Shown piece after piece: positions 11,521 through 22,699 of a stretch of DNA of 64,000 nucleotides. Source of the stretch: Enchytraeus crypticus (taxonomy: Eukaryota > Annelida > Clitellata > Enchytraeida > Enchytraeidae); contig CAJHZI010000507.1 in NCBI GenBank assembly GCA_905160935.1, positions 178,501 to 242,500 on the forward strand, written 5' to 3'. Both the position numbers and the translations under genes were made by a program. Numbering within the stretch: the stretch's first letter is position 1; each line of letters begins with the position of its first letter. The notes under the pieces are model-generated. The model saw nothing but the letters and a program-made list of their open reading frames with translations. It was not told the origin of the DNA and did not search any database.

Positions 11521-12977
11521 AAACCTCTGGTATTAACAGGACTGATAACATGTATAATAGAGTATGCCTAAAGAAGTAGTGAGATTCCCCACTTTGTTTG
11601 CCTCAAAGAGAACTTGCAAGATTCACCTGTCGTCCATTCCGCTCCTCCTCCCCTCTAGAGACCGGGCTGAACTTTTAGGACTTACTCACCAATCTTCGGA
11701 TGGCTCTATTGTTAATACTTGAAACATTTAACGTTAACACTCGGTGACACGTTCAACCTTGCCCTGCCCTAATCCATGCATTACCGTTTTCTCTCTAGTC
11801 ATAATTCAATCCATGCTCGAAAATTGGACGCTAACGTTATCGTTATACAAACATTAGAGTCCATAAAATTAACGCAAGTATGGAAGTTGCAACGACTTCG
11901 AGTAAGAACTCCGTCGAATAGGAACGAGTAGCTGAGAATAATTAATTCAAATAACAAATGCTGAGAGAATATTTTATCGTAACATAACAACAATGGGCCA
12001 AGAAGCACAACTTAGCACAATTCCTTAAGACCCACGCGAAATAAACTAACACAGAACAAATAAAACATCACTAATCACATCAGTTTGACATTTCTCAGAA
12101 GCGAATTATATAATTATAGAAAATAATTAATGATAAAAAATTAAACTGAGCAATTATTAAATAAATTTAATTTTATATAGATCACAAGTGAATTAAATAC
12201 ATATCTTTCAATTAATTAGGTATCTTTTTGATCGAATGCATTTGTGTTGTGATGCAAAACCAATGCTGTGCTGGGATTGAAGAACTTAAAAAATGCTGAT
12301 CCACGAAAGACCCAGCTGCTTTTTGAGTAACATACGAATTCTAAGCCCAAATACGTAATATATAGAAGTCTCATGTACCTGTAGAAGATACGTGTCATAT
12401 ATTTATATACTAATAAATGATCTAAGTGTTAATAAAAGTTGTTACTTCCACTGTTTGGGTTCTAATTTCTGAATAGTTATAATTTATCAGGCGGACTCGT
12501 GTAGTCTAGTTTAGAACGATAATTAGCTAAGGACGTTCCTGACATCGTCAGAGCTTAATTGCGTTCGGACCTCTGATACTAAAACTAGACACATGTAGAA
12601 CCACAACCTAACGTTGCAAGTGATCTACTAATCTTCAATAGTTCTTAATAACAGATTGAGATTTAAATCTTGTTCTTAATAGCAGTTTGAGATTTAATTC
12701 ATGAGAAATGAAAATTTTAATCTTTTAGTTTAGCGGTTTGATTGCATACGGCATAGTGCTTGGTAACTTGTTTGTGACTATTTCTGAGTAGATTCTTTAA
12801 AAATAAATTTTTATATTGTACTGTCGATAGTAAGTGTGCATGTGTGAATGAATGATGTATGGGTTATTATGCTTCAATTGTTAATTAATTGATTAAAAAA
12901 ACAAATTAACGTAATTAAGATATTTAGCAAATTTTATCAATAACTAGTGAAATTTTGCATTTTATGTTTGCATGCAG
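11521..12977. other. Spacer or 5'UTR intron upstream of the giant PLAC8 gene
   Basis: Apart from the candidate splice sites described separately I see no gene or recognisable repeat. It ends in TTTTATGTTTGCATGCAG, a reasonable acceptor. Confidence 0.45.
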
Positions 12978-13077
12978 CCACAGTCATTCTTACTGATTGA
13001 CATAAGCTTTCACAATTAACGCCGCAAGAGATCAAAATCAAAATTGTGTCGTTCATCTTTCCAACGCCGTCCAAAAT

Positions 13078-16000
13078 ATGCAGAAGCAAGAACAGCAGCT
13101 GCTTAGCGGTGACATGCCCGGCATTCATGGACCTCACAGAGATCTAAATATTGGTGCTGGTCCAAGTAGCAAATGGGATCGTAGACTATATCGCAGGCAC
13201 ACCCGCTCAGATCACATGCAGTCCAGCTTTGGTAATGGAGAGTCTGGCGACACTATTATACCATCAAGCAGTTCAGAGAGGTTTGGTAATTCATTTGAGC
13301 GTAAAACCGCAAGTAGACAACAACCTCCAGATAAGAGACAACTTACGGGATATCGTGGTAAATCAATCATTCCGAGTGAACATGCAGTCTCTGAAATGGT
13401 TGCAAATTCAGTATATCCGTACAATACTCAACAGGCTGCCGTCCATAGGCCGGCTGGAGTATCCGTCCCTTCGGCTTCCAGACAGCATCTCCCGGGGAGT
13501 GAATCCAGTGCAGGGAATCTCTCAAACGATCTGCAAACTTCCAGTCAGTCTTTTGCAGATTCAATTAGTCCGCGTAGTGTAGATCAAAGAATGTTTCGAC
13601 CAATCACAGATAGCCGTTTTTCACTGCAAACCGGAAGTTCGTCTAACGACGTTGAGATTGATCCAGCTTCGGATAAAAGTCAGTTGAGTTTCGTTCAGCA
13701 GATTCTTGATAAAGGAAGAGCAATGGTTGACCAAGCTCAGCTCGGCCATAAGAAGACCACGTTGACTCCTGTGCCACTTCCGGAAATGAATCCGGCAGCT
13801 ACGCAATTTCCACCAATGAATCCAATGCGGTTCTCGAGCTCAAGTGCACGACAGTTTAGTCCTGAAAACATGCTGACTACCACACCTCGTAGAATACTGA
13901 GACCCGAAAAGAAGCAGGTCACCATAGATCCAAGGCAGCCGAAGGTTGCCCAAATTCTATCGCTTACTTCCAATGTGCAGACAAGTTCTGAACTGGAGAC
14001 GTCCAATACTGCTTTTACATCGATGGCACCAAAGAGATCAGATTTTTCGCGCACAGTAATAGAGCCTCAAATAAGAATTATACAATCAGAGCAAGATTCA
14101 ATTGAAATCCAGTCTGAAGAGAAGCGTAATTCAGAAAAGAGTAGTAAAGGTAAGGATGGACCAGAAGTACAAACCCCCAGAAAAAGAAAAGGAAAGAGGC
14201 GATCAAATATTGGAGAGCTCAAGGTGAATTATGATATGAACAAGGGAGCAATTGAAAATGATTTGTCCTCATCCAGAAGTCCATCCTTAAACAGGTTAAG
14301 TAATGACAAACACAAAACTCACAAAAGGAAAAGAAAATCCGATCCTATAGATTTGAAAGAGACCAAGCCATCAATTGCTGCTGAAATTGCATCATATACC
14401 CCTAGAAGTAACCAGCTGAGCAAAATGCAGCAGAACATTCTGGATATTGGTGAAGCGGTGATCGAAAAACGCTCATCTAAAGGTAAAAAATCACCGATAA
14501 ATACAGAGCCTGTGACCAGTGATTCTTCGACGAGGAACGACCCTTCCAGAATTTCTCCTAGAAAGAAATCTACTAATTATCAAGCGACTTCTGCTGAAGA
14601 ACAGTTACAAGCTACTCAGGGAAAAATTACTTCAGGAAGAAGTACACCGATTTTAAAGAAAAAATATGCCAGTTCTGATGAAACACTCAATTCTAATGCC
14701 CAGCTGACAATTTCAACATCTGGTAATCCCAGTGTTGATCAACAAAAGGCAACCTCGAAAAATTTAAAGAAATCAATTCCCAACGCGAATAAAGTCTTAT
14801 CCAAACAACAGTCACTTACAAGTATTGCTACAAACACGGCTCATCAACTTACAAATCAAACTACTTCCACAAATCAGATTGCTACTGAAGCATTAGCGAG
14901 TAGTGGGACAAGCCTGTCATCTATGGTTCAACGGAATTTAGTGTCAGACTTAGAGACAAAAATTTACGTAAATCAATCTGCTGATCCTCACATTCGCCAG
15001 AGAGGAAAATCGAAATTGGAACATTACCAGTCAAAATCTGGAGCAGATCTGGTAATCTCAGAGCAACCAGTGTCTGGTAGCAGAATGACGACAAAGGAAA
15101 AAAAGATAAACGCCACTAACTGGTCGCCGACTACTATTTTGACGACTTCTAAGATTAATGGAATACCAAAATCGTTGGACTTAGACACTACGGATAGCGT
15201 CAGTGACGAATCGGTCGCAAAGAAGCATGAGAATCACGATAAGCATGACAAGCATGACAGTCATGACAACTATGACAAGCATGACAACTATGACAAGCGT
15301 GACAAGCATGACAAGCATGAGAGTCACGACAAGTATGACAAGTATGACAAGCATGACAAGCATGACAAGCATGCAAATGATATTCAAAGTCCGCGCAATG
15401 TTAGCAGCCAAGAAAATCCGGTTACCGATATTTCAAACGTACCCTTAAAGAACAACAAAAATCAAACTACTCTTCCTGATTACAATCTAACTGACGGTAA
15501 AGGACCTAAGATTGGAGACAAGAAAACTGATTTTGATGCATTATTCCCTAGCGTGCACACACAGTCTGTAGATGCCAAGAAAGCATCCAGAAGCCAACGT
15601 TCCAAAAGTGTCTTGCAAAATCCAATCAGTGAAACTCTTCATACCGCAGAAAATAGTTCAATGGAGCATCGTCAGAAATATGAAATTCAAAGTAAACAAC
15701 CAGCTTCAGATCCTAAGTCAGTAGATGAGCAACAAATTCTGTCATCTAAGCAGCACAAACCTGACTTATCTGAACAAGGTAAGGAAATGAAGCTGGACAA
15801 AGAACAAAACTTGTTTCAAAATATTAAAATAGTTGATGTGAAAAATGTACAACCACCTCTGAAGTCTATAAAAATAGTTGACCTGAGAAAGGCCACGCTA
15901 TCTTCTCTAGGCAGCAAATCTTCTTTTGACAGCGTTAGTGAAGGTGTTGGTCACCTGGTGAATCCTAGCTGGAAAACTGTTCAGTCCACTACAACAAGTC

Positions 16001-19000
16001 AACCAATTAGTTTTGATACATCCTATCAATCTGCTCAAGTATTGCCAATTGTTGTCCAACCTGTAGCAGATAATATAAAGTCCATCCTAGTGGACAAAGT
16101 AAAGTCATCGCAGGAAGGTCACATTTCGGAAAAGACTTTCATCGCGGAACATCTTCCTACTATTAGGGATACAAATCCTATGGTTCATCGCAGAAATACT
16201 GATGCGACTCGAAATACTGCAGTTCAGGAATCTAATACAATAGCAAGCTCAACTCCTAAATCCAGTGTGGATGCTAAGAAATTGAGTCTAAATTATCAAA
16301 CGTTCGCAGTCAGGAATTCGCCATCATTTATTGATATCGCTGGAGAGAAACAGCAGACGATTAAATCAAGAAAAAGCGCGACGGATCTTAGTTCATATGA
16401 TCAATTATCACTTCATTCTACACCGTTAAGCGAATCATCTGCTTCCAATGAAGTGCAAGTTCAGACGAAGTCTATAAGTAGCCAAGGCACTAAGAATATG
16501 AAGCAGAATGGGCTTCCGCCAACGATGGACGAACCCAATGATATGCCAAATCAGGTTCAAAACACTCCCCATATTAAAACTAAAGAAACTCGTGATAAAT
16601 CGATGGCTGTAGACCCTATATCACCCGTATCTGAAATCTCTACGGATAGAGTCCATGTACAAAAAGAAAAATTGAATACTATGACTAGTTCCAAATTATC
16701 GAAAGGTCATCGCGAAGTGGAGACAGTATCTTCCATTCAAGTGGCTAATGAAATGAAATCGGATATAACAAAGGAAATTAGAAGCAAAAAGGAAGCACAT
16801 GACACTAACGCGCTACGGAATGCAAAGGAATTGGGAAACTCAATTCCCCCACAATATAAATCATCGGTTGCCAGCTTCAATTCATCAAATTCTAATGCTA
16901 TATCTGCGGAGGGTAAAAGCTTAGGCAGCAAAGCTTTACCACCTGGTGAATCTGAAGATTTTGCTAATAGCAGTGCCAATCAGATAAAGATTTCTGCTAA
17001 CAAAGTAGATAATGAAGCTGTACAGGTGGAGGGGATTGCAACACCATCCAAAATATCTGGACAATCGAATGCGAGCAAGACAGAAGATCCCGTCTCCAGT
17101 ACATTGGCAGCATCTGTCAAGCAACCTCAAATTCGTCCACCATCAGGCAAGGATCGCGTAACATCTTTGAAGCCTAATATGGATCAGCCAAAGCCAAAGG
17201 GCAGTTCATTAGATGTTAGAAACGGTCATGAAAATACAAAGTCAAAACAATCAAAATCAAAAGCTGGAGCATCTCAGAGTATTCATTCAAAAACTAACGC
17301 TCAAGCAGTGAATGCTGACCAAAATGAATCTATGTTAATATCCGCGTCATCAAAGGCATCGGCTGAAGAAGCAAACAAAGTTGCTCAATCGAAGAGTCAA
17401 AATGGTAAAGAAACCAATGTAGTAGCTCAAGCCAAATCATCAATTGTTATTAATCCTGAAGCCCAATCAGCAATAAACACTAGCCAAAATAAAAAGATAT
17501 CAAAAAGTATTACCACTCAGCCTGAAATAAAATCAACAGTTATCACTACTCAGCCTAAAACTAAATCATCAGTTATCACTACCGAACCTAAAACCAAATC
17601 ATCAGTTAGCACAACTCATCCTGAAATCAAATCATCAAATATCACTACTCAACCTAAAACCAAATCATCAGTTTTCATAACTCAGCCTGAAAAAAAATCA
17701 TCAAATATCACTATTCAGCCTAAAACCAAATCGTCCGTTATCACTACTCAGCCAGAAGCCAAATCATCAATGATTATGAATCAACCTGAAACCAAATCAT
17801 CAAAAATTATCGCAACTCAGCCTAAATCCAAATCATCAAATATCGTAACTCAGCCTACGATCACAGCAGAAGTTACCACAACTAAGCCGAAGAAAAAAGA
17901 GAGCAAGCAAGATGTCGGTAAAACAGGTAAAGCTAAGAAATCGAAGAATAGCAAGAAAAGTTTGACAGAATCAAATGTCTCTTACAATGCATCTGATCCC
18001 ACCGCTCCAACAGATCCATCGTCGAAGACTTCAAAACAAGTCAATATTGGAGAAACAATGTCAACTGCTACTAAAGACCCTATCGCAAATCAGCAAGATA
18101 AAGTCGGCACTGAAACAGCAACAGTGCAAACTAAAACAGTAAGTTCTATTCTCAATCCGTTAAAGTTCATATCAAGTGTGTTGTCAAACATCGGCACAAA
18201 TTCATCCACATCGTCATCTAGCAACAATGCGCATTCGTCAATTCTGAAGAGTCAATCGTCCATTACAACTGCTAACAAGAATAATAAACCTAAAAGTAGC
18301 AATCCTTCCTCAGCGTTGGACAAGGAAAAGGAAGCAATCAAAAGCCTACCTTCAACTTTGATGAGCGCTATGTTGCTGTCAATGCCAAATGACTCGAAAT
18401 CTCCCAGTATGACGTCCAAGGCTACTGCAAAGAAGTCAGCAAAGAAGACACAGAAGGCAGCCACAGCAGATAAGAAGCAATCGCGATTAAATAGGAAGAG
18501 CGGAATTAGAAAGAATTCTGGGACAATAAAAGCAGTCGGTCGAAACAGATCGTCTAATTCAAATAGTATGGCTGCTAGAGATGATGAGGAGTTAAACACA
18601 GCGGGCAATGCTTCCACTGAGGCTGACGAGGGAGCAGGGGAAGTTGCAGAGACAACAGAGAGAGCTGATGAAATGAAGCCAATAGTAGGCGAGAAGATTA
18701 CGCTTGAAGACAAAATTATGACATTTTTGAAGCTAAACTATCGGGAGCCGAAGAAACACAAGGAAACTATTGAACATTTGCGATGCAAGCAACTATATCC
18801 AAATTGCAAGCCAGCCATCGTTCTAAAGGGGAGCAAGCGCTCTCTGAAGTACGACCAGAGCTTGTTGGACTGTTGCCATACCTGTGAGGTCTTCTGCTGC
18901 ACGCTCTGCATGCCCTGTTACGTCGCCGGTAAAATAGCTGAAAAGATTGGAGGAAGTTGCCTTCTGCATTGCTGGCTCGCTCTCATTCCTGTGATAAACT

Positions 19001-19176
19001 GCTGCTGCAGGGCTGTAGTTCGAATGCGAGTACGGCATCTGAGAAGAATAAAGGGCAGCATCTTAATCGATATAGTGGTTGCTTTCCTCTGCTGCTGCTG
19101 CAGCCTTTGTCAGGATGCACACGAAATAGAGGCTTTCGTGTTTAGAAATGAAGTCGTTAAATCTAGTAAAAAGTAA
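13078..19176 (+). CDS. Giant PLAC8-domain protein with a long disordered N-terminus, 2,032 aa
   Basis: One uninterrupted coding exon. Residues 1-1900 are Ser/Lys/Thr/Gln-rich with no recognised domain. They hold a His-Asp-Lys repeat (about 717-766, units HDKHDNYDK) and a 12-residue array, TTQPKTKSSVI-like, over about 1475-1605. Lys/Ser clusters such as KKESKQD follow. Residues 1929-2017 form a PLAC8 domain: CC.TC..FCC.LCMPCYVAGKIA, an RAVVRMRVRHLRR stretch and CCCCSLCQDAHEIEAF. Ordinary PLAC8 proteins are 100-200 aa, so this is about tenfold longer. In-frame TAA at 13003 lies upstream; an acceptor at 12977 implies a 5'UTR intron, and the first ATG is chosen. The small PLAC8 gene upstream shares the C-terminal domain, so the pair are likely tandem paralogues. 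The domain may anchor a flexible tail at a membrane, but that is inference. Confidence 0.85.
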   Translation: MQKQEQQLLSGDMPGIHGPHRDLNIGAGPSSKWDRRLYRRHTRSDHMQSSFGNGESGDTIIPSSSSERFGNSFERKTASRQQPPDKRQLTGYRGKSIIPSEHAVSEMVANSVYPYNTQQAAVHRPAGVSVPSASRQHLPGSESSAGNLSNDLQTSSQSFADSISPRSVDQRMFRPITDSRFSLQTGSSSNDVEIDPASDKSQLSFVQQILDKGRAMVDQAQLGHKKTTLTPVPLPEMNPAATQFPPMNPMRFSSSSARQFSPENMLTTTPRRILRPEKKQVTIDPRQPKVAQILSLTSNVQTSSELETSNTAFTSMAPKRSDFSRTVIEPQIRIIQSEQDSIEIQSEEKRNSEKSSKGKDGPEVQTPRKRKGKRRSNIGELKVNYDMNKGAIENDLSSSRSPSLNRLSNDKHKTHKRKRKSDPIDLKETKPSIAAEIASYTPRSNQLSKMQQNILDIGEAVIEKRSSKGKKSPINTEPVTSDSSTRNDPSRISPRKKSTNYQATSAEEQLQATQGKITSGRSTPILKKKYASSDETLNSNAQLTISTSGNPSVDQQKATSKNLKKSIPNANKVLSKQQSLTSIATNTAHQLTNQTTSTNQIATEALASSGTSLSSMVQRNLVSDLETKIYVNQSADPHIRQRGKSKLEHYQSKSGADLVISEQPVSGSRMTTKEKKINATNWSPTTILTTSKINGIPKSLDLDTTDSVSDESVAKKHENHDKHDKHDSHDNYDKHDNYDKRDKHDKHESHDKYDKYDKHDKHDKHANDIQSPRNVSSQENPVTDISNVPLKNNKNQTTLPDYNLTDGKGPKIGDKKTDFDALFPSVHTQSVDAKKASRSQRSKSVLQNPISETLHTAENSSMEHRQKYEIQSKQPASDPKSVDEQQILSSKQHKPDLSEQGKEMKLDKEQNLFQNIKIVDVKNVQPPLKSIKIVDLRKATLSSLGSKSSFDSVSEGVGHLVNPSWKTVQSTTTSQPISFDTSYQSAQVLPIVVQPVADNIKSILVDKVKSSQEGHISEKTFIAEHLPTIRDTNPMVHRRNTDATRNTAVQESNTIASSTPKSSVDAKKLSLNYQTFAVRNSPSFIDIAGEKQQTIKSRKSATDLSSYDQLSLHSTPLSESSASNEVQVQTKSISSQGTKNMKQNGLPPTMDEPNDMPNQVQNTPHIKTKETRDKSMAVDPISPVSEISTDRVHVQKEKLNTMTSSKLSKGHREVETVSSIQVANEMKSDITKEIRSKKEAHDTNALRNAKELGNSIPPQYKSSVASFNSSNSNAISAEGKSLGSKALPPGESEDFANSSANQIKISANKVDNEAVQVEGIATPSKISGQSNASKTEDPVSSTLAASVKQPQIRPPSGKDRVTSLKPNMDQPKPKGSSLDVRNGHENTKSKQSKSKAGASQSIHSKTNAQAVNADQNESMLISASSKASAEEANKVAQSKSQNGKETNVVAQAKSSIVINPEAQSAINTSQNKKISKSITTQPEIKSTVITTQPKTKSSVITTEPKTKSSVSTTHPEIKSSNITTQPKTKSSVFITQPEKKSSNITIQPKTKSSVITTQPEAKSSMIMNQPETKSSKIIATQPKSKSSNIVTQPTITAEVTTTKPKKKESKQDVGKTGKAKKSKNSKKSLTESNVSYNASDPTAPTDPSSKTSKQVNIGETMSTATKDPIANQQDKVGTETATVQTKTVSSILNPLKFISSVLSNIGTNSSTSSSSNNAHSSILKSQSSITTANKNNKPKSSNPSSALDKEKEAIKSLPSTLMSAMLLSMPNDSKSPSMTSKATAKKSAKKTQKAATADKKQSRLNRKSGIRKNSGTIKAVGRNRSSNSNSMAARDDEELNTAGNASTEADEGAGEVAETTERADEMKPIVGEKITLEDKIMTFLKLNYREPKKHKETIEHLRCKQLYPNCKPAIVLKGSKRSLKYDQSLLDCCHTCEVFCCTLCMPCYVAGKIAEKIGGSCLLHCWLALIPVINCCCRAVVRMRVRHLRRIKGSILIDIVVAFLCCCCSLCQDAHEIEAFVFRNEVVKSSKK
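15226..15375 (+). repeat. Coding His-Asp-Lys tandem repeat in the giant PLAC8 gene
   Basis: Short units of the form CATGACAAG repeat about fifteen times with AAC/AGT variants, encoding HDK, HDN and YDK triplets. Other frames stay open only because of the repeat. Confidence 0.9.
17503..17870 (+). repeat. Coding 36-bp repeat (TTQPKTKSSVI type) in the giant PLAC8 gene
   Basis: About ten copies of a 12-residue unit with a conserved QP(K/E).KSS core and variable ITT/NIT/FIT flanks. Single-codon length changes occur in the last copies. Confidence 0.9.
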
Positions 19177-20053
19177 CCTGTTGTATCGTGACAAGGGCTA
19201 TATTTTGAAGAAAGAATGAGCTTTTAAAGTAAAAATATTATATAGCGTTTTACTCCATGATAAGCACATGTGTACAGAGGATAGGCTCTGAAATTGTGTA
19301 ACAAAAAAGAATTTGGTATTGCTCAAACTCCCACAGAGAAAGCTAGTTTATGTTTTAAATCAATGTATAAAATCGTACTAATTTTATACTCGCTTTGACT
19401 AAATGATGCGATTGATATATTTTAAATTTCTAGATATATTAACAACTTGTATTTTAATCATTTATAATAATATTAATGTTAATTTTATACTCTGTGCGTC
19501 ATCATTATACAATCTAGTATATACTGTAGTTGGCACAGCTGCAGTAGATAGGCTATAAATGTGCTTCTCCAGCTGATGGCAGTATATTAACAGTTTCACT
19601 CACCTGTATCGTTTTACGCTGAGTTAGTAACAAACCTATTTAGCAATCATGCTATTTTGTAAAATATATTTTGTAAATTGACGCTAATTTCCTTAAAGGT
19701 ATTCTTCACATTGAAGAAGTTTATATGTCGATTTTAACGAAGTGCATAATTTATTTGGTTTTGCGTCAAAGTTATCCGGCAACTTTTCTACTTAGCCTAT
19801 TTAAGGTTGATGCCATAACAGTTCAAAACATGCAGATTGAAATCAAAATGAACACGTCGACACTTCAGCCTATAATTTACACAGAAGTTTTTTTAAAACA
19901 TCCTTAATCGGACATGCCTAGTGCAATCTTAACTTTTGTTAATTTATCACTATTTTTGAAGTGGACTTAATTAGTTTAAGCCAGTCGTGTGCGGGTTTAC
20001 TGAACCAGCGTACAGCTCCCAAACATCTTTGCATAATATGCAGTCACCAGTGG
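19177..20053. other. 3' flank of the giant PLAC8 gene and 3' flank of the Jockey LINE
   Basis: No gene is supported. I found no AATAAA in the first 500 bases after the stop. Positions from about 19975 upward are probably the 3'UTR of the - strand LINE; its exact terminus is unclear and no poly(A) tail is obvious. Confidence 0.45.
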
Positions 20054-21409
20054 CTAGGAAACGAGTTCTTGATATTTGATTCTTTTCAATCGTCTCAGTT
20101 CACAGGTAGTATCTAGCAGCTGAATGGCTTCAATGTTAGTGTGATTTAGCAGACGTTTCTCATATTTCGCTGAGTATTTCGTCATCGATTGTTTTGATAC
20201 TCAGGTCGCTATGTATCTCCTGATTGGTTACAAAGCGGTAAGCATTAGTAATCATTCTAAGGAAGTTATTTTGAGTTCTTTGAATAATGTCCCGGTTTGA
20301 TTGCTTTGTACAACCCCAAAGCTGAATACCACATCTCCAAATTGGCTTGATGATTGATTGATATATCAGCCTTTTACTGCTCAGGCTGAGTTTAGAGTAT
20401 CGTCCAATTAGCCAATACATTTCTCGCTGTTTGTGCCGGATTTGCTCAGCTTTTTGTTTGACATGGTATCTCCAGTCTAATCTCGCATCCAAGTGTAGGC
20501 CAAGGTATTTAGCTGAATCTGCCTGAGGAACTTGTAGGTCATTGAGGTAAGTGTAAATATTGTTGCTCCTATGGCGCAATGCAAATATTACATGAACCGA
20601 TTTTGTCTCATTGAGTTTGATTTTCCAATCTTTTGTCCATCTGCTTACTTCATCGAGAGCAAGTTGCAAATTCCTGACAGCCTTCAACTGACAAGCATCA
20701 GTTACCATTATTACAGTGTCGTCTGCAAAAGTTCCCATAAACGTACCCTCTGTTGTTGGAATATCTGCTGTATAGAGAAGGTACAGTAGAGGACCAATTA
20801 CACTTCCTTGTGGCACTCCTGCTTGAATTTCATATAGGTCAGAGTATGCTTCTTCATGTGATACTGTGAATTTACGATTTAATAGAAACGATTCCAAGAT
20901 TTGGCAATAGTTTTGTGGTAATAATTTGTTCATTTTATGAATGAGACCTTGATGCCAGACTCTGTCAAACGCCTGGGAGACATCCAGAAAAACTGCAGAG
21001 CAGTATTTTTTTCCTCTAACGCGCATTCGATTACTTTGGTTACGCGATGTACTTGATCGATTGTTGAGTGATGGGCTCTGAACCCAAATTGAAAATCTGG
21101 AATGTTGACCAGTGGTTTGAGTAGTTTCAACAATAACTTTTCAAACAATTTAGAGATTGCAGGTAACAACGAGATGGGTCTATATGACGTTACTAGTTCA
21201 GCTGGCTTATCAGGTTTTTTTAACATGATATTTTTTGCAATTTTGAAGCATACAGGTACATATTTTAGTCGGAGGCAGGAATTGTACAAATATGTTAGCA
21301 TGATGACAGCTTTCCGCGGTAATTCTTTGAACAAACCAGGTGAGATTTCATCCAGCCCAGGTGCTTTTTTAGGGTTTAGATTTTTTTCTATTTCTTCAGC
21401 CACTTCCAT
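20054..21409 (-). pseudogene. Jockey-type LINE ORF2: reverse transcriptase region, broken
   Basis: Non-LTR reverse transcriptase read in several frames. The upstream part (20930-21409) has NPKKAPGLDEI, SYRPISLLP and FQFGFRAHHST. The next frame (20160-21026) has the palm motifs VFLDVSQAFDRVWH, AGVPQGSVIGPLLY and FADDTVI, with the catalytic aspartates present, and a thumb region. A frameshift near 20985 joins these two, and another near 20165 restores the C-terminus, which ends at the stop at 20054-20056. The motifs are those of the Jockey clade. With the frameshifts the copy cannot make an intact enzyme. Confidence 0.85.
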
Positions 21410-22070
21410 TGGAGTGATTGTTTTGAAGTTTGCAGTGGGTTGGTGTGTCTGTGTTAGATCGACTAGGGATTCTATGTCGTGTGGCTGAAATACAGTTGCG
21501 AGATGCTTCGCAAATAGTTCAGCTTTATCGTCATTGCGTCTGATCCATTGGTCATGCGCATTCTTAATCGGTGGTACATGTGTTATTGGACGCTTATATT
21601 TTTGGGTTGCTTTTCATAGTGAGTGATTTTTGCAGCTTCAGGACCCAGGTTTGTCAGATATGTGTCAATACAGTACTGTTTGTACTCCTTAATTAATCGA
21701 TTAACTGTGTTACTCGTTCGATTGAAGATTGTTTTGTCTGCTGGATTTCTGGTTCTGTGCCAGATACGACGCATTTTTCTTCTCTCCTTGATCATTTCTC
21801 ATATTTCGGTGGGATAACTGATCTCTTTTTGAGGTTTCTCACTTGAAGCTGGAGTAGCTCCATTTGCTGCTGAACGAATATGGTCTATGAAGGTTTGTGT
21901 CTGTAGCTCTAGATCTTCCTTATCTTTGAGTTTTATGTTTAAATTGACTAAATTATCCAGGTTGTGTCTGAATAAATCCCAATCAGTATATCTGCTTGTG
22001 AGATATTGCTTATGTAGTTTTTAACTATTGTTGTACTGAGCATTAGTAGAACTGGTGTATGATCAGACGA
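21410..22070 (-). pseudogene. Jockey LINE ORF2 spacer between endonuclease and reverse transcriptase
   Basis: The linker and fingers region of ORF2, in broken frames. One open piece (21583-21795) reads KERRKMRRIWHRTRNPADKT, typical of the charged linker between the two enzyme domains of Jockey elements. Confidence 0.7.
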
Positions 22071-22699
22071 TCAAACTTCTATACAGTTTGTTGATATTCC
22101 TTTGGATATAAAGAAGTCTATTAGATCAGGAATCTTGTTTCTGTCAGTGGGCCAATGCGTTGGTCGTCCTGACGAATGATATTTACACTGCGATTCATTA
22201 ATGGCATATAGAAATTCTTTTCCTTTGCCTGGGGTTATCAGCCGTGATCCCCACGCTGTGTGCTTTACGTTATAGTCACCGCCTAGTATGAACCTTGGTC
22301 CAAGTTGATTGAAGATGTATAGGTATTGCTGTTTTGAAGGCTTATGTCTCGGTGGTAAATAAACTGCTCCAACATTCATTTCAGCTCCATTGAGCTGCAG
22401 AGCAATGATTGTGGCTCGTATGTAGTGTTCGCGGATTTCTTGTTGCAGATGATGTTTGATATTTTGTCTTATTAGTATTGCTGTTCCCCCTCTAGCTCGC
22501 TCACTTGGATTGGTGGTAAGTATGCAGTATATCCCCATATTTTTATGTGATTTTTATTTGAGAAGTGGGTTTCTGATATTAGTGCTATATCAATGCTATT
22601 AGTTCTGAAGAAAACTTCAAGTTCTTGAACTCTTTGATTGAGTCCATTTGCGTTCCATGCTAAAATGCGAAGTATTTCATTATTCATTTCTATAATCAT
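22071..22699 (-). pseudogene. Jockey LINE ORF2: apurinic-type endonuclease domain, frameshifted
   Basis: The - strand starts MNNEILRILAWNANGL and has ISETHF, the N-terminal endonuclease/exonuclease/phosphatase motifs. After a frameshift near 22500 it continues with RARGGTAILIR, GAVYLPP, FILGGDYNVKH..WGSR and the IPDLIDFF stretch. This is the nicking endonuclease of a non-LTR retrotransposon. The second frame ends at a stop at 22071, before the reverse transcriptase. Confidence 0.85.

Noticed and set aside
15181..15448. Met/Thr/Ser and Val/Leu/Met frames over the His-Asp-Lys repeat
   Set aside because: Shadow frames of the coding repeat in the giant PLAC8 gene.
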